Assembly (NCBI RefSeq): GCF_900111685.1
Contig: NZ_FOHX01000020.1
Location: forward strand, 1-64,000
DNA: 64,000 bases
DNA from: Nonomuraea wenchangensis
GTDB taxonomy: Bacteria; Actinomycetota; Actinomycetes; Streptosporangiales; Streptosporangiaceae
Reading direction: 5' to 3'
Part shown: positions 1 through 8,520 of the stretch, piece after piece
Layout of the letters: every line of letters starts with the position of its first letter
Numbering within the stretch: position 1 is the first letter of the stretch
Position numbers and translations under genes: made by a program
Notes under the pieces: model-generated
Databases searched by the model: none
Seen by the model: the letters and a program-made list of their open reading frames with translations, nothing else
Told to the model about the DNA's origin: nothing

Positions 1-229
1 CATTCAGCCGGCAAGGCGGCCCGCCTGGCCCCTTCGACACCAGCGCCTCGGCCCCTGCCGTGCGCCATGCCTTGTGCCAGACATAGGCCGACTTACGTGA
101 GACCCGCAGCTTCCTGGCCACCGCAGGCGGCGACATGCCCGCGGCGAACAACCCGGCAGCCTCCAAGCGGACTTGTTCACGCTTGGCTCGCGCCGCCGGG
201 GTCAGACCACCACCATCCGGGTAACGCAT
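1..229 (-). mobile_element. IS630-like transposase, N-terminal fragment (runs off left edge)
   Basis: Reading the minus strand from the ATG at 229 gives an open frame that runs off the window. It begins MRYPDGGGLTP, continues through a charged helix (AARAKREQVRLEAAGLF) and reaches a helix-turn-helix of the form SPPAVARKLRVSRKSAYVWH, then WRTAGAEALVSKGPGGPP. This is the N-terminal DNA-binding module of IS630/Tc1-mariner-type transposases, which bind the terminal repeats before a C-terminal DDE domain. The DDE part would lie outside the window, so I cannot say whether the element is intact. A purine-rich GGTGGG precedes the ATG. The right terminus of the element would lie in 230-384, but I could not define a terminal repeat without its partner end. 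Confidence 0.72.
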
Positions 230-384
230 CCCACCGGCATACTCCCGAACCCCGCCGCGAGCAGGCAACCGCGCGGTGACACCTCAGTTTTTCAACCTCT
301 GTACCGCTATGGCTACCCCGCGAACCACACCTGGACTACTTGCTACCGACCATTGACCTGCCCCAGCAACATCACCCCCGCCGC

Positions 385-1026
385 TCAGAGCGCGGCAGAG
401 ACCAGCCCACTCTCGTAGGCAGCAATCACCAACTGCGCCCGATCCCGAGCCTCCAGCTTGGCCAGCAGCCGGGTGATGTGCGTCTTCACCGTCGCCAAGC
501 TCACTTGCAGATGCAGAGCGATCTCTCCGTTCGACAACCCACGCGCGATCAGCAAAAGCACGTCGCGCTCCCGCTCCGTGACCCCATCGAGCCCTTTCAC
601 CTGGGGAACCACCGGACTACGAGCGAACTGCTCAATCAACCGCCGTGTGACCGTGGGAGCCAGCAGGGCTTCTCCGCCGGCCACAATCCGAATGGCAGCC
701 AGCAGATCGGCGGGAGGGGTGTCCTTGAGCAAGAACCCGCTCGCCCCTGCTCGCAGGGCATCGTAGACATACGCATCCAAGTCGAACATGGTCACGACCA
801 GAACCCGAGAGACATCTCTGATCTGTCGCGTGGCCTCAATGCCGTCCATCTCCGGCATCCGTACGTCCATCAGGACCACGTCTGGCTTCTGCCTCAGGGT
901 TACTGCGACCGCCTCCACCCCGGTGGCCGCCTCTCCCACCACAGCGAGGTCCGGCTCGGAGTCGACCAGCACCTTGAAGCTGCCCCGAAGCAATGCCTGA
1001 TCGTCGGCGATGACCACTCGAATCAC
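385..1026 (-). CDS. LuxR/NarL-family response regulator
   Basis: The 213-residue protein has a receiver domain (about 1-120: IADDQ acidic pocket, phospho-acceptor Asp54 in VLMDVRMP, Lys near 104 in GFLLKD) and a C-terminal LuxR helix-turn-helix (about 145-205: VTERERDVLLLIARGLSNGEIA, then VSLATVKTHITRLL). It should act as a cytoplasmic DNA-binding output protein phosphorylated by the kinase encoded just upstream. The two genes overlap by four bases (ATGA), so they are translationally coupled. Its likely target is the ABC exporter operon that starts divergently beyond the kinase, as in DesK/DesR- or LiaRS-type systems; that is inferred from position only. Length and motifs are complete. Confidence 0.95.
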   Translation of the reverse strand: MIRVVIADDQALLRGSFKVLVDSEPDLAVVGEAATGVEAVAVTLRQKPDVVLMDVRMPEMDGIEATRQIRDVSRVLVVTMFDLDAYVYDALRAGASGFLLKDTPPADLLAAIRIVAGGEALLAPTVTRRLIEQFARSPVVPQVKGLDGVTERERDVLLLIARGLSNGEIALHLQVSLATVKTHITRLLAKLEARDRAQLVIAAYESGLVSAAL

Positions 1027-2774
1027 GTGATCTCCTCCCCGTACGGCAAGCGTGCGAAGACCCGAAATCCTCGTCCAGGCAGGCCACCGGCCTCAAAGGC
1101 ACCGCCATACATCATCACCCGCTCTCGCATACCGATGAGCCCGTGACCGGCCCCCGCAGAGGGCAGCGTTCTCCTGCCTGGCCCGTCATCGACGACTTCG
1201 ATCCTCACGTCCCTTCCATCACCGAGAACGGAGACCCGGCACCGGGCCGGTGCGGCATGTTTGATGACATTGGTGAGCGCCTCCTGCACGATCCGGTACA
1301 CCGCCAACTCGATACCTTCAGGCAACCGCGCTGCTGAAGACCCGACGGCCCCAGGCGCGCCACCAACGCCCTCACCACCAACTCTTTCCTCAGCAATGCC
1401 CTCGCCCTCAGGCGCGCAGCCACCAACAACAGCGCCATCAGCACAGGGGTCGGAAGCCACGACGCCAGAAGCCGCTGTGTCAGAAGCCGCAGCGCCAGAA
1501 GTGACGGTTCCAGAAGCAACGGTGCCGGAAGCCGCGGGGCCGGAAGCAACAGTGCCAACTGGTGCACCATTGACCCACGCACCCTTGGTCCGCACACCGT
1601 CAACTGCAGTGCCGCCTCCACCAGCACCGTGAGCCGTAGTGCCATCAGTCACAGAGTCACCAGCAGTGGCGCCGCTCATGCCGTTGCCGCCCCCGCCGTT
1701 GCCGCGCGTATCGCCATGGTCGATGCCATCGATGCCGTTGCGCCGCTCGACGTCCCGGTCATCGTTATCTCGACCGGCAGCACCTCGGCCTACAGCACCT
1801 CGACCGTCAAGACCATTGCCACCGACGTGCTTTCCATCCGAATCGTCCTGGTCTTCACCCCGACTCCCGGCCACGCTTCTCTCCCCAGTGGCAACGTGGA
1901 AGCGCGCCTCGAACTGCACCTCAATCCCTGCGGAACGAGCCTGTCGGACAAGACCGTCGAGCCCAGCAAGCCCTGGCGCCGGAGTCCGTTCGGCCGCATC
2001 AGAAGTCGATCGCAACATCCCGAGCAGGTGCCGCATCTCGATCAAGGCGCCTCTGCTGGCGGTCTCGATCACGCGTAAGGCGTCCTGCGCTTCCTCCGGC
2101 CTGGTCGCGATCACGTGATTCGCCACCCCCGCCTTGACCGCGATCAGGCCGACGCTGTGCGTGACGACGTCGTGAAGTTCTCGGGCAATGCGTAGCCGCT
2201 CCTGTGTCACCGCCTGCGCGGCCAACCGCTCGGCGTTGCGTGCCGCGTACAGCCGGCGCTCGTACACGGCTCTGCCGATCGTCCAGGCGCCGCCTAGCGC
2301 CGCGATGCCCATCAACGGCTCGTCGAGGTTCAGGACCCATGAGGGGACGGCCTGCGGCGTGCCCGCCACCACCAGCCCCGCGACGGTGAGCAGACTCAGC
2401 GACCCGATGGCCGAGACCGGCACCAGACTGCCGGCTCGCTCGTTCAGCGCGACCACGTAGAGCGCGTACGCGGGCGCGAAGTAGGAGAACGTGACAGCGC
2501 CCGTGATCTGAGCTACGACCGCGAGCGCCAGCGTGAACAGGAAAACAGGCATCGGCCACACCCTCCGCAACGCCACGGGCAGCCCGAGCCCGAGCGGCAG
2601 TGCGACCTTCGCCCACGATGGAAGCTGCGCCGCGGCGGCCGCGGACGTGAGGAACACGAAGGCGATGACGAGCCCCGCCACCAGATCGAGCATGACCAAC
2701 TGTCCGCGCCCCAGGCGTCTGGCGAAGAAGGGGCCGCGGTCCTTGCTGCTCACGGTGTCGGGGATCTCGTCCAC
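1023..2774 (-). CDS. DesK/NarL-type sensor histidine kinase with a large low-complexity insertion
   Basis: The GTG start at 2774 gives 583 residues. Four or five hydrophobic segments fill residues 25-170, so this is an integral membrane sensor without a large extracellular domain. The HisKA_3 dimerisation segment has the phospho-accepting His201 in RELHDVVTHSV. The HATPase_c domain carries an N-box (EALTNVIKHA, about 498-507), a DDGPG box and a GHGLIGMRERV box. Between them, residues about 295-482 (DNA 1329-1892) are low complexity: first D/G/R/N-rich, then pentapeptide-like ASGTV/ASDTA repeats. Normal members join these domains with a short linker, so the protein is about 190 residues longer than expected. 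The frame is open throughout and overlaps the regulator gene by four bases, so it looks expressed. The sensed signal is unknown. Confidence 0.9.
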   Translation of the reverse strand: MDEIPDTVSSKDRGPFFARRLGRGQLVMLDLVAGLVIAFVFLTSAAAAAQLPSWAKVALPLGLGLPVALRRVWPMPVFLFTLALAVVAQITGAVTFSYFAPAYALYVVALNERAGSLVPVSAIGSLSLLTVAGLVVAGTPQAVPSWVLNLDEPLMGIAALGGAWTIGRAVYERRLYAARNAERLAAQAVTQERLRIARELHDVVTHSVGLIAVKAGVANHVIATRPEEAQDALRVIETASRGALIEMRHLLGMLRSTSDAAERTPAPGLAGLDGLVRQARSAGIEVQFEARFHVATGERSVAGSRGEDQDDSDGKHVGGNGLDGRGAVGRGAAGRDNDDRDVERRNGIDGIDHGDTRGNGGGGNGMSGATAGDSVTDGTTAHGAGGGGTAVDGVRTKGAWVNGAPVGTVASGPAASGTVASGTVTSGAAASDTAASGVVASDPCADGAVVGGCAPEGEGIAEERVGGEGVGGAPGAVGSSAARLPEGIELAVYRIVQEALTNVIKHAAPARCRVSVLGDGRDVRIEVVDDGPGRRTLPSAGAGHGLIGMRERVMMYGGAFEAGGLPGRGFRVFARLPYGEEIT

Positions 2775-2835
2775 GCGAGGAACCGTAGCCGCTGCGGCGG
2801 CGTGCGCACATCAACCCGGGGTCTGACCTTGAAGT

Positions 2836-2851
2836 TCGGACCGTGGTCCGA
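2836..2851. promoter_or_regulatory. Inverted repeat between kinase and ABC operons (candidate operator)
   Basis: TCGGAC-CGTG-GTCCGA is a perfect six-base inverted repeat. It lies 62 bases upstream of the kinase GTG and 37 bases upstream of the chosen ABC ATPase GTG. Its place in the only divergent spacer of the locus makes it the best candidate site for the neighbouring NarL-type regulator. Binding is inferred. Confidence 0.4.
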
Positions 2852-2887
2852 CGCGCTAGCCACGCGCCGTCCGGCAAGCTGCACGCC

Positions 2888-3607
2888 GTGATCGAGCTTC
2901 AGCACCTCACCAAGCGCTATGGCGGCACTCTCGCCGTCGACGACCTGTCCTTCAACGTCGAGCCCGGCCATGTGACGGGTTTCCTGGGCCCCAACGGCGC
3001 AGGCAAGTCGACGACGATGCGCCTGATATTGGGCCTGGACACCCCTACTTCCGGGCAGGCGCTGATCAACGGACACCGCTACACGTCGTTGCGCAAGCCG
3101 ATGCGCGAGGTCGGCGCGCTGCTGGACGCCGGCGCGGTTCACGGTGGCCGCAGTGCCTACAATCACCTGCTCGCCCTAGCCCGCACCAACGACATCGGCC
3201 CGCGGCGCGTTGCCGAGGTATTGGAGGAGGTAGGTCTGGCAGGTGTGGCGCGAAAACGCCTGTCCGGTTTCTCCCTCGGGATGAAACAACGGCTGGGCAT
3301 CGCCGCCGCGCTACTGGGAGATCCGGGCGTGCTGATGTTCGACGAGCCGGTCAACGGCCTCGACCCTGACGGCGTGCGCTGGATCCGCGACCTCATGCGT
3401 TCCCTGGCCGCCGAGGGCCGGACGATCCTGCTGTCCAGCCATCTGATGAGCGAGATGGCCCTCACCGCCGAACGCATCGTCATCATCGGCCGAGGCCGGC
3501 TCATCACCGAGGCCACGGTCGCGGACCTGACCAGTCGTTATCCGTCCCTAGAGGACGCCTACATAGCCCTGACGGCCGACAGCGTCCAGTACGGAGCAAC
3601 CAGATGA
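2888..3607 (+). CDS. ABC transporter ATP-binding protein
   Basis: The 239-residue ATPase of an ABC-2 type exporter starts M/VIELQHLTKRYGG at the GTG at 2888; an in-frame GTG at 2843 would add 15 poorly conserved residues. It has Walker A (GPNGAGKST, about 34-42), a degenerate signature (LSGFSLGMKQRL), Walker B with the catalytic Glu (VLMFDEPVNGLDPDG) and the switch His (LLSSHLMSEM). This arrangement matches DrrA/BcrA/CcmA-like ATPases that pair with a separate six-helix permease to export drugs, peptides or lipids. Its stop overlaps the ATG of a 71-codon ORF by four bases, and the permease follows. The divergent two-component system probably controls it. The substrate is unknown. Confidence 0.94.
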   Translation: MIELQHLTKRYGGTLAVDDLSFNVEPGHVTGFLGPNGAGKSTTMRLILGLDTPTSGQALINGHRYTSLRKPMREVGALLDAGAVHGGRSAYNHLLALARTNDIGPRRVAEVLEEVGLAGVARKRLSGFSLGMKQRLGIAAALLGDPGVLMFDEPVNGLDPDGVRWIRDLMRSLAAEGRTILLSSHLMSEMALTAERIVIIGRGRLITEATVADLTSRYPSLEDAYIALTADSVQYGATR

Positions 3608-3819
3608 CGACCGCCATCCCCGCGGAGCGGCTCACGCCACGTTCACTGCCTGCCGCCCTTACCGCCTACCCCGCCTCCGCCCTTACCGCCGGCCACCATC
3701 TGCTTCAGGAGAAGAGACGCATGATCCCCCCGGAAGACCGCCGCACGGCCCCATGCCCCGCCGCAGACGGCTTCCAGCACCGCACCCGTCTCGCCACCTT
3801 CCAGGGAGCGGCGTCATGA
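3604..3819 (+). CDS. Small coupled ORF between ABC ATPase and permease (hypothetical)
   Basis: This 71-codon frame starts at an ATGA overlap with the ATPase stop (3604-3607) and ends at an ATGA overlap with the permease start (3816-3819). Both junctions are the classical coupled arrangement, so ribosomes could pass through all three frames. The peptide is not hydrophobic, is rich in Ala, Pro, Thr and Arg, and resembles no family I know. It may be a genuine small protein or a translational bridge, a leader whose reading delivers ribosomes to the permease start. The permease has its own AGGGAG site inside this ORF, so coupling is not strictly required. Confidence 0.45.
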   Translation: MTTAIPAERLTPRSLPAALTAYPASALTAGHHLLQEKRRMIPPEDRRTAPCPAADGFQHRTRLATFQGAAS

Positions 3820-4592
3820 GTGTTCTTGCCGCCGAATGGTTGAAAGTCCGCTCAGTCCGCTCCACCTACCTGATCCTCGGCATGAGCCTGGGGACCATCC
3901 TCCTGGGCCTCGGGCTTGCCGCGATGGCCGCGGGGATGTACGACAGCGCGCCAGTGGACAAGCGCCCGGACGCGCGCATCGCGGATCTGGAGGAAGTCCT
4001 GGTGATCGTGCCTCAACTGTGCCTGGGCATCCTGGGCGCGTTGGCCGTGACCTCTGAGTACGCGACAGGGCTCATCAGAACAAGCCTCGCGGTCGTCCCC
4101 CGACGTTGGCCGGTTCTCGCTGCCAAAGCGGCCACTGTCGGCGCAGTGGGCCTGATCATCGGTCCGATCGCCGTCTTCGGCACTTACGCCGTGTCCCGAG
4201 CGGTGCTCGGCGACCGCTTCTCCGGTGCGTACGCCGGCCCGTTCGTGGACAGGTTGCCAATTCTGGCCGTTCTCAGCCTCACGGTTCCGGTCTTCGCGCT
4301 GCTCGGGCTCGGTCTGGGCGCTCTGCTCCGCTCCACCGCCGGATCGATCGCGATCATCGCCGGGCTCGTCTATGTGATCCCGATCATCATCGGCAACATC
4401 CCCGAGCCATGGAGTGAACGGCTCGGTTCGGTCATGATCGGCGCTCTCCCCCGGCAGATCACCAGCGACGGCAATGCCTCCTCGGTGTTCGGCTCCCTCC
4501 TGTCACCCGCGACCGCCACCGCAGTCCTGCTCGCCTATGCGGTCCTGCCTCTTCTCGCCGCCATCTGGGCGATCCGCAGAAGGGACGTCTGA
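3816..4592 (+). CDS. ABC-2 type transporter permease
   Basis: From the ATG at 3816 (AGGGAG about seven bases upstream) the protein has 258 residues with six predicted membrane segments. A short cytoplasmic start (MSVLAAEWLKVRSVRSTY) leads into a first long helix, followed by an extracellular loop, LCLGILGALAVTSEYATGLI, and further helices ending LPLLAAIWAIRRRDV. The LAAEWxKxRSxRST start and the TSEYATGLIRTSL segment are typical of actinobacterial ABC-2 permeases that partner a DrrA-like ATPase. It is the last gene of the operon. It should form the export channel with the ATPase encoded two ORFs upstream. The substrate cannot be read from the sequence. Confidence 0.9.
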   Translation: MSVLAAEWLKVRSVRSTYLILGMSLGTILLGLGLAAMAAGMYDSAPVDKRPDARIADLEEVLVIVPQLCLGILGALAVTSEYATGLIRTSLAVVPRRWPVLAAKAATVGAVGLIIGPIAVFGTYAVSRAVLGDRFSGAYAGPFVDRLPILAVLSLTVPVFALLGLGLGALLRSTAGSIAIIAGLVYVIPIIIGNIPEPWSERLGSVMIGALPRQITSDGNASSVFGSLLSPATATAVLLAYAVLPLLAAIWAIRRRDV

Positions 4593-4944
4593 CCTGGGCC
4601 TGCGCGGCCCATTGCGACACATCGAAGCGGACGTCTGAAGTGGCGTCGAATGGAGGTCTGCATGCATCCACCATCCTCGCAGTCGTGCCTGCTTCCTGGC
4701 CGCATGCTCCGGCTACGCGGAACAACGCACCGCCGCATTCGATGCGTTCGGCGCGGCATTCGACGACTCCTCGGATGGGTGTACACGGCTTGTGCCTGGC
4801 GGACATCGCCTGCCGGAACTGTCCGCCCCCTGATCAAAGGAATGTTTCGCAGGCTCTCCGACAGTCTCAGCCGCGGTCGCAGTGGCGTCGCCACGGTGTC
4901 CGGCGAAGGCCTTGGCGCATGCAGCATGACCGACGGCGGAGGGC

Positions 4945-5181
4945 TCAGTTCGACGCCGAGGTTCTGTTGGCGTTCTCGTACCGGGATAAAAGCCTGTCGC
5001 TGCTCACGAACAGCAGCACGATCGCAGTCCCCGCGGGAAGCAGGGCCGCGCCGGCGGCTCCAGACAGCAGAACTGAGGTGCCCACCGCAAGTGATGGAGT
5101 CTCAGATACGGTCTTCCGCGACGCCTGCACAGGCGTGACCATCTGCAGCAGAGTCACCGCGTTGTCCGCCAGCCTCGACAT
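4945..5181 (-). CDS. Possible small single-pass membrane protein
   Basis: In the 695-base gap between the ABC permease and RNase J, the only plausible frame is this 78-codon ORF (ATG at 5181, GTG one codon earlier, with GGTGGAG just before). It encodes a polar N-terminus, one strongly hydrophobic stretch (VLLSGAAGAALLPAGTAIVL) and a charged C-terminus (RYENANRT). Third-position GC is high at the start and falls towards the end, and it contains a rare TTA codon, so coding is uncertain. It would be transcribed downstream of, and in the same direction as, rnj, but a strong hairpin separates them. I see nothing else in 4593-5243. Confidence 0.3.
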   Translation of the reverse strand: MSRLADNAVTLLQMVTPVQASRKTVSETPSLAVGTSVLLSGAAGAALLPAGTAIVLLFVSSDRLLSRYENANRTSASN

Positions 5182-5243
5182 CACTCCACCAGGACTGGAC
5201 GGCGGCGAGGACCTGCCCTCGGTACGGCAAGAGCGAACGGCGT

Positions 5244-5278
5244 CGGTACGGCAGACGATGGTGGCGTCTGCCGTACCG
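5244..5278 (-). terminator. Hairpin terminator of the dapA-rnj transcript
   Basis: A perfect 14-bp inverted repeat (CGGTACGGCAGACG and its complement) with a seven-base loop lies ten bases beyond the RNase J stop codon. No U-tract follows, as is common for actinobacterial hairpin terminators. Confidence 0.7.
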
Positions 5279-5287
5279 CCGGGGTGG

Positions 5288-6973
5288 TCAGACTTCGACC
5301 ACCACAGGAATGATCATCGGTCGGCGCCGGTAGGTGTCGCTCACCCAGCGTCCCACCGTACGCCGGACCACGCGGCGGATCTCCTGCATGTCCACCACGC
5401 CGTCGGCGGCCTTGTCCTCAAGCGCCCGCTCGATCTGCGGGATGAACTCGTCGAACTGCGCCGGATCGATACCCGAGCCGCGAGCGTGGATCTCGGGACC
5501 GGCGGTGAGTTTGCCAGTCGCCGAGTCGACGACCACGACCACGGAGATGAATCCCTCGTCGCCGAGAATCCTGCGATCCTTGAGCGAGGTGTCGGTGATC
5601 TCGCCCACGGAGGTGCCGTCCACGTACACGTAGCCGGCATGCACCGCGCCGGCGATCCTCGCCCTGCCGTCGACCAGGTCGACCACGACCCCGTCCTCGG
5701 CGATCACGATGTGGTCGTCGGGAACGCCGGTGAGGGCGGCCAGCTTGGCGTGAGCGCGCAGGTGGCGCCACTCCCCGTGCACGGGCATGAAGTTCGAGGG
5801 GCGGGTCAGGTTCAGCACGTACAGGAGCTCGCCGGCGGCCGCATGGCCGGAGACGTGCACCTTGGCGTTGCCCTTGTGAATGACCCGGGCACCCCACCTG
5901 GTCAGCCCGTTGATCACCTTGTTGACCGCCGTCTCGTTGCCGGGCACCAGCGACGAGGCCAGCAGCACGGTGTCGCCTTGAGCGATGCGGATCGGGTGGT
6001 CACGATTGGCCATCCGCGACAGCGCCGCCATCGGCTCGCCCTGCGAACCGGTGCAGATGAGCACCACGTCCTGCGGCGGCCACTCCTCGATGTCCCGGGA
6101 GTCGACGATCAGCTCCGGTGGCACCTTGAGGTAGCCGAGGTCGCGGGCCACACCCATGTTGCGCACCATCGACCGGCCGACCAGGGCGACCTTGCGGCCG
6201 TGCTTGGCGGCGGCGTCCATGACCTGCTGGATGCGGTGCACGTGGGAGGCGAAGCTGGCGACGATGACCCGTTGCTCGGAGGTGCGGATCACCTCGTCGA
6301 TGACGGGTGCGATCTCTCGCTCACTGGTGACGAATCCGGGCACCTCGGCGTTGGTGGAGTCGGACATCAGCAGATCGACGCCCTCGCTGCCGAGCCTGGC
6401 GAAGCCACCGAGGTCGGTGAGCCGGCCGTCACTCGGCAACTGATCCATACGGAAGTCGCCGGTGTGCAGGACGATGCCGGCCGGCGTCCTGATCGCCACG
6501 GCCAGTGCGTCCGGGATCGAATGGTTGACCGCGAGGAACTCGCAGTCGAAAGGCCCGAAGACGTGCCGCTCGCCCTCGACGACCTCCAGCTTCTTCGGCT
6601 GGATCCGGTGCTCGCTGAGTTTGGCCTCGATCAGGGCCAAAGTGAGCTTAGAACCGATCAGAGGGATGTTGCGTCGTTCACGCAACAGGTACGGCACCGC
6701 CCCGATGTGGTCCTCGTGGGCGTGTGTCAGCACCATGGCCTCGATGTCGTCGAGGCGGTCCCTGATGTACTCGAAGTCGGGCAGGATGAGGTCGACGCCC
6801 GGCTGGTCGGGTTCGGGGAACAAGACCCCGCAGTCGACGATCAGCAGCCGGCCGTCGTATTCGAAGACGGCCATGTTTCTGCCGATCTCTCCCAGCCCGC
6901 CGAGCGCGACGATGCGCAGGCCGCCGTCAGGCAGCGTCGGCGGGGGGCCAAGCTCAGGATGCGGATGGCTCAT
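5288..6973 (-). CDS. rnj: Ribonuclease J
   Basis: The 561-residue metallo-beta-lactamase/beta-CASP nuclease has the di-zinc motif LTHAHEDHIGAV (His84, His86, Asp88, His89), further metal ligands in LAVNHSIPDA and LHTGDFR, the beta-CASP segment LICTGSQGEPMAAL and the C-terminal VSGHAAAGEL motif, followed by the RNase J C-terminal domain. It acts in the cytoplasm as a 5'-3' exo- and endonuclease in rRNA maturation and mRNA decay. The length is normal for actinobacterial RNase J. It follows dapA on the same strand; the dapA-rnj pair is a conserved actinobacterial arrangement. The ATG at 6973 is the natural start of the conserved N-terminus. Confidence 0.97.
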   Translation of the reverse strand: MSHPHPELGPPPTLPDGGLRIVALGGLGEIGRNMAVFEYDGRLLIVDCGVLFPEPDQPGVDLILPDFEYIRDRLDDIEAMVLTHAHEDHIGAVPYLLRERRNIPLIGSKLTLALIEAKLSEHRIQPKKLEVVEGERHVFGPFDCEFLAVNHSIPDALAVAIRTPAGIVLHTGDFRMDQLPSDGRLTDLGGFARLGSEGVDLLMSDSTNAEVPGFVTSEREIAPVIDEVIRTSEQRVIVASFASHVHRIQQVMDAAAKHGRKVALVGRSMVRNMGVARDLGYLKVPPELIVDSRDIEEWPPQDVVLICTGSQGEPMAALSRMANRDHPIRIAQGDTVLLASSLVPGNETAVNKVINGLTRWGARVIHKGNAKVHVSGHAAAGELLYVLNLTRPSNFMPVHGEWRHLRAHAKLAALTGVPDDHIVIAEDGVVVDLVDGRARIAGAVHAGYVYVDGTSVGEITDTSLKDRRILGDEGFISVVVVVDSATGKLTAGPEIHARGSGIDPAQFDEFIPQIERALEDKAADGVVDMQEIRRVVRRTVGRWVSDTYRRRPMIIPVVVEV

Positions 6974-7027
6974 GCGCGGCCCCCACTATCAAATGGTCTG
7001 TACAAAACTGCCAGTTCCTCCCCGTTC

Positions 7028-7945
7028 CTATACGTCTGTCAACTTCACCCCGCCGGCCACCAGGCAAGCACGCAGCTCGGCGATTTGCTGTTCTGTGGCG
7101 TCCACGAGCGGCAGCCGTACCGGTCCCACCGGCACGCCGACCATGCTCAATGCCGCCTTTGCCATGATCGCGCCACCCGCGCGCAGCATGATGCCGTCCA
7201 CCACGGGCGCGACCTGAGTGTGTACGGCCAGCGAGCCGGTGACGTCACCGCTCTTGTGCAGGCGGATCATCCGTGCCAGTTCGGCACCCACCACGTGTCC
7301 CACCACGCTGACGAACCCGGCCGCGCCGAGCGAGAGCCAGGCGAGGTTGAGCAGGTCGTCGCCGGAGTAGAAGGCGAGATCGGTCGCCGTCATCACCTGG
7401 CTTGCGGCGAACAGGTCACCCTTGGCGTCCTTCACGGCCACGATGCGCTCGTGTTGCGCGAGCCGGATGAGCGTTTCTGTCTTGATCGGCACACCGCTGC
7501 GGCCCGGGATGTCATAGAGCATCACGGGAAGGTCGGTCGCGTCAGCGACGGCGGTGAAGTGCCGGTAGAGCCCTTCCTGCGGAGGCTTATTGTAGTACGG
7601 CGTCACCACGAGCAGCCCGTGCGCGCCGGCGCGAGCTGCCTGTTTGGCAAGCTCGACGCTATGGCGGGTGTCGTTCGTGCCCGCTCCCGCCACCACGGCC
7701 GCGCGGTCGCCGACCGCGTCGAGGACTGCGCTGACGATGCGCTGCTTCTCCTCGTCCGAGGTGGTGGGGGATTCCCCGGTCGTCCCGTTGACGATCAAAC
7801 CGTCGTTGCGCTGCTCGTCCACGAGGTAGGTGGCGAGCCGACGCACAGCACCGTAATCGACTTCGCCGTCGGCGGTGAACGGTGTGACCATGGCGGTCAG
7901 CATGCGGCCGAAGGGCGCATCGGTGGTTCCAGTTGGCGATGCCAT
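7028..7945 (-). CDS. dapA: 4-hydroxy-tetrahydrodipicolinate synthase
   Basis: DapA condenses pyruvate with aspartate semialdehyde, the first committed step of lysine/diaminopimelate synthesis. The ATG at 7945 gives 305 residues. Visible motifs are GTTGE (54-58), VTPYYNKP (about 114-121), the catalytic Tyr in MLYDIPGRSG and the Schiff-base Lys172 in IVAVKDAKGD. The open frame extends 15 codons upstream, but that segment is not conserved in character. rnj follows in the same direction. In many actinomycetes dapB lies only a few genes away; here it is at 31.4 kb, on the far side of the accessory segment. Confidence 0.96.
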   Translation of the reverse strand: MASPTGTTDAPFGRMLTAMVTPFTADGEVDYGAVRRLATYLVDEQRNDGLIVNGTTGESPTTSDEEKQRIVSAVLDAVGDRAAVVAGAGTNDTRHSVELAKQAARAGAHGLLVVTPYYNKPPQEGLYRHFTAVADATDLPVMLYDIPGRSGVPIKTETLIRLAQHERIVAVKDAKGDLFAASQVMTATDLAFYSGDDLLNLAWLSLGAAGFVSVVGHVVGAELARMIRLHKSGDVTGSLAVHTQVAPVVDGIMLRAGGAIMAKAALSMVGVPVGPVRLPLVDATEQQIAELRACLVAGGVKLTDV

Positions 7946-8169
7946 AGTGCGAACGCTACCTGGATTCGGAAATCCATTGGACGCCGCCACCCCGCTTTGC
8001 CTGCCTGGAGCCGCTTTTTGCCCGCTTTCGCGGGCATTTCAGTGAGGGGTCCCCCGAGGCTCGGCTCACAAACCACCCGATCGGGCAATCTGCTCCTGAC
8101 TCCGTACCAACCGGGCTATGTCCAACAGGTCGATCTGGGGGGCGCCGAAGCACTGGTCATCGGCCGCCT

Positions 8170-8520
8170 TGGTCGGTTATTGAGGCGCCGCCGCGCCGAG
8201 CCGGGCTGGCTTGGGCCCCTCCGGGCCGGCTTGGGCAGGCCGGCCGGACCGCTACGGGCCAGGCCGGTTGGGCCGGCTTGGCCGGGCCGGTTGGGTCGCC
8301 TCGCGTCGGCTTAGGCCGGGGTAGTCCGGGCCGGCTGGGCCTGTTCGGGCCGGTTGGGCCGCCTCAAGTCGGGCTGGCTGGGCAGCCGCCAGCCAGGCCG
8401 GTTGGGCCGCCTCGCGTCGGCTTGGCCCGGGCTTAACCGGGCCTGCCGGACCGGTTCGCCTGTCCTGAGTGGTTGGGCTGCGCCGGGCTGGTTGGGCTGC
8501 GCCGACCTGGACGGTGACGT
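8170..8520. repeat. GC-rich degenerate minisatellite
   Basis: A run of degenerate GGCCGG-TTGGG units. A longer unit reading GGCCGGTTGGG(C/T)CGCCTC recurs at about 8285, 8348 and 8396; the first and third copies share about 28 of 29 bases through GCGTCGGCTT. At 8470-8510 a second unit (GGTTGGGCTGCGCCG) repeats twice. No open frame on either strand looks coding. The rest of 7946-9363 also holds no gene I can support, apart from an inverted repeat CGGAGAA/TTCTCCG at about 9208-9250 upstream of the GntR gene. Confidence 0.7.

Noticed and set aside
4640..8314. A 1224-codon plus-strand open frame
   Set aside because: It runs antisense through rnj and dapA, which have clear family motifs. High GC commonly leaves such shadow frames open.
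8170..8520. Possible CRISPR array
   Set aside because: The repeats are degenerate and irregularly spaced and lack unique spacers of constant length. No cas gene is present in the window.
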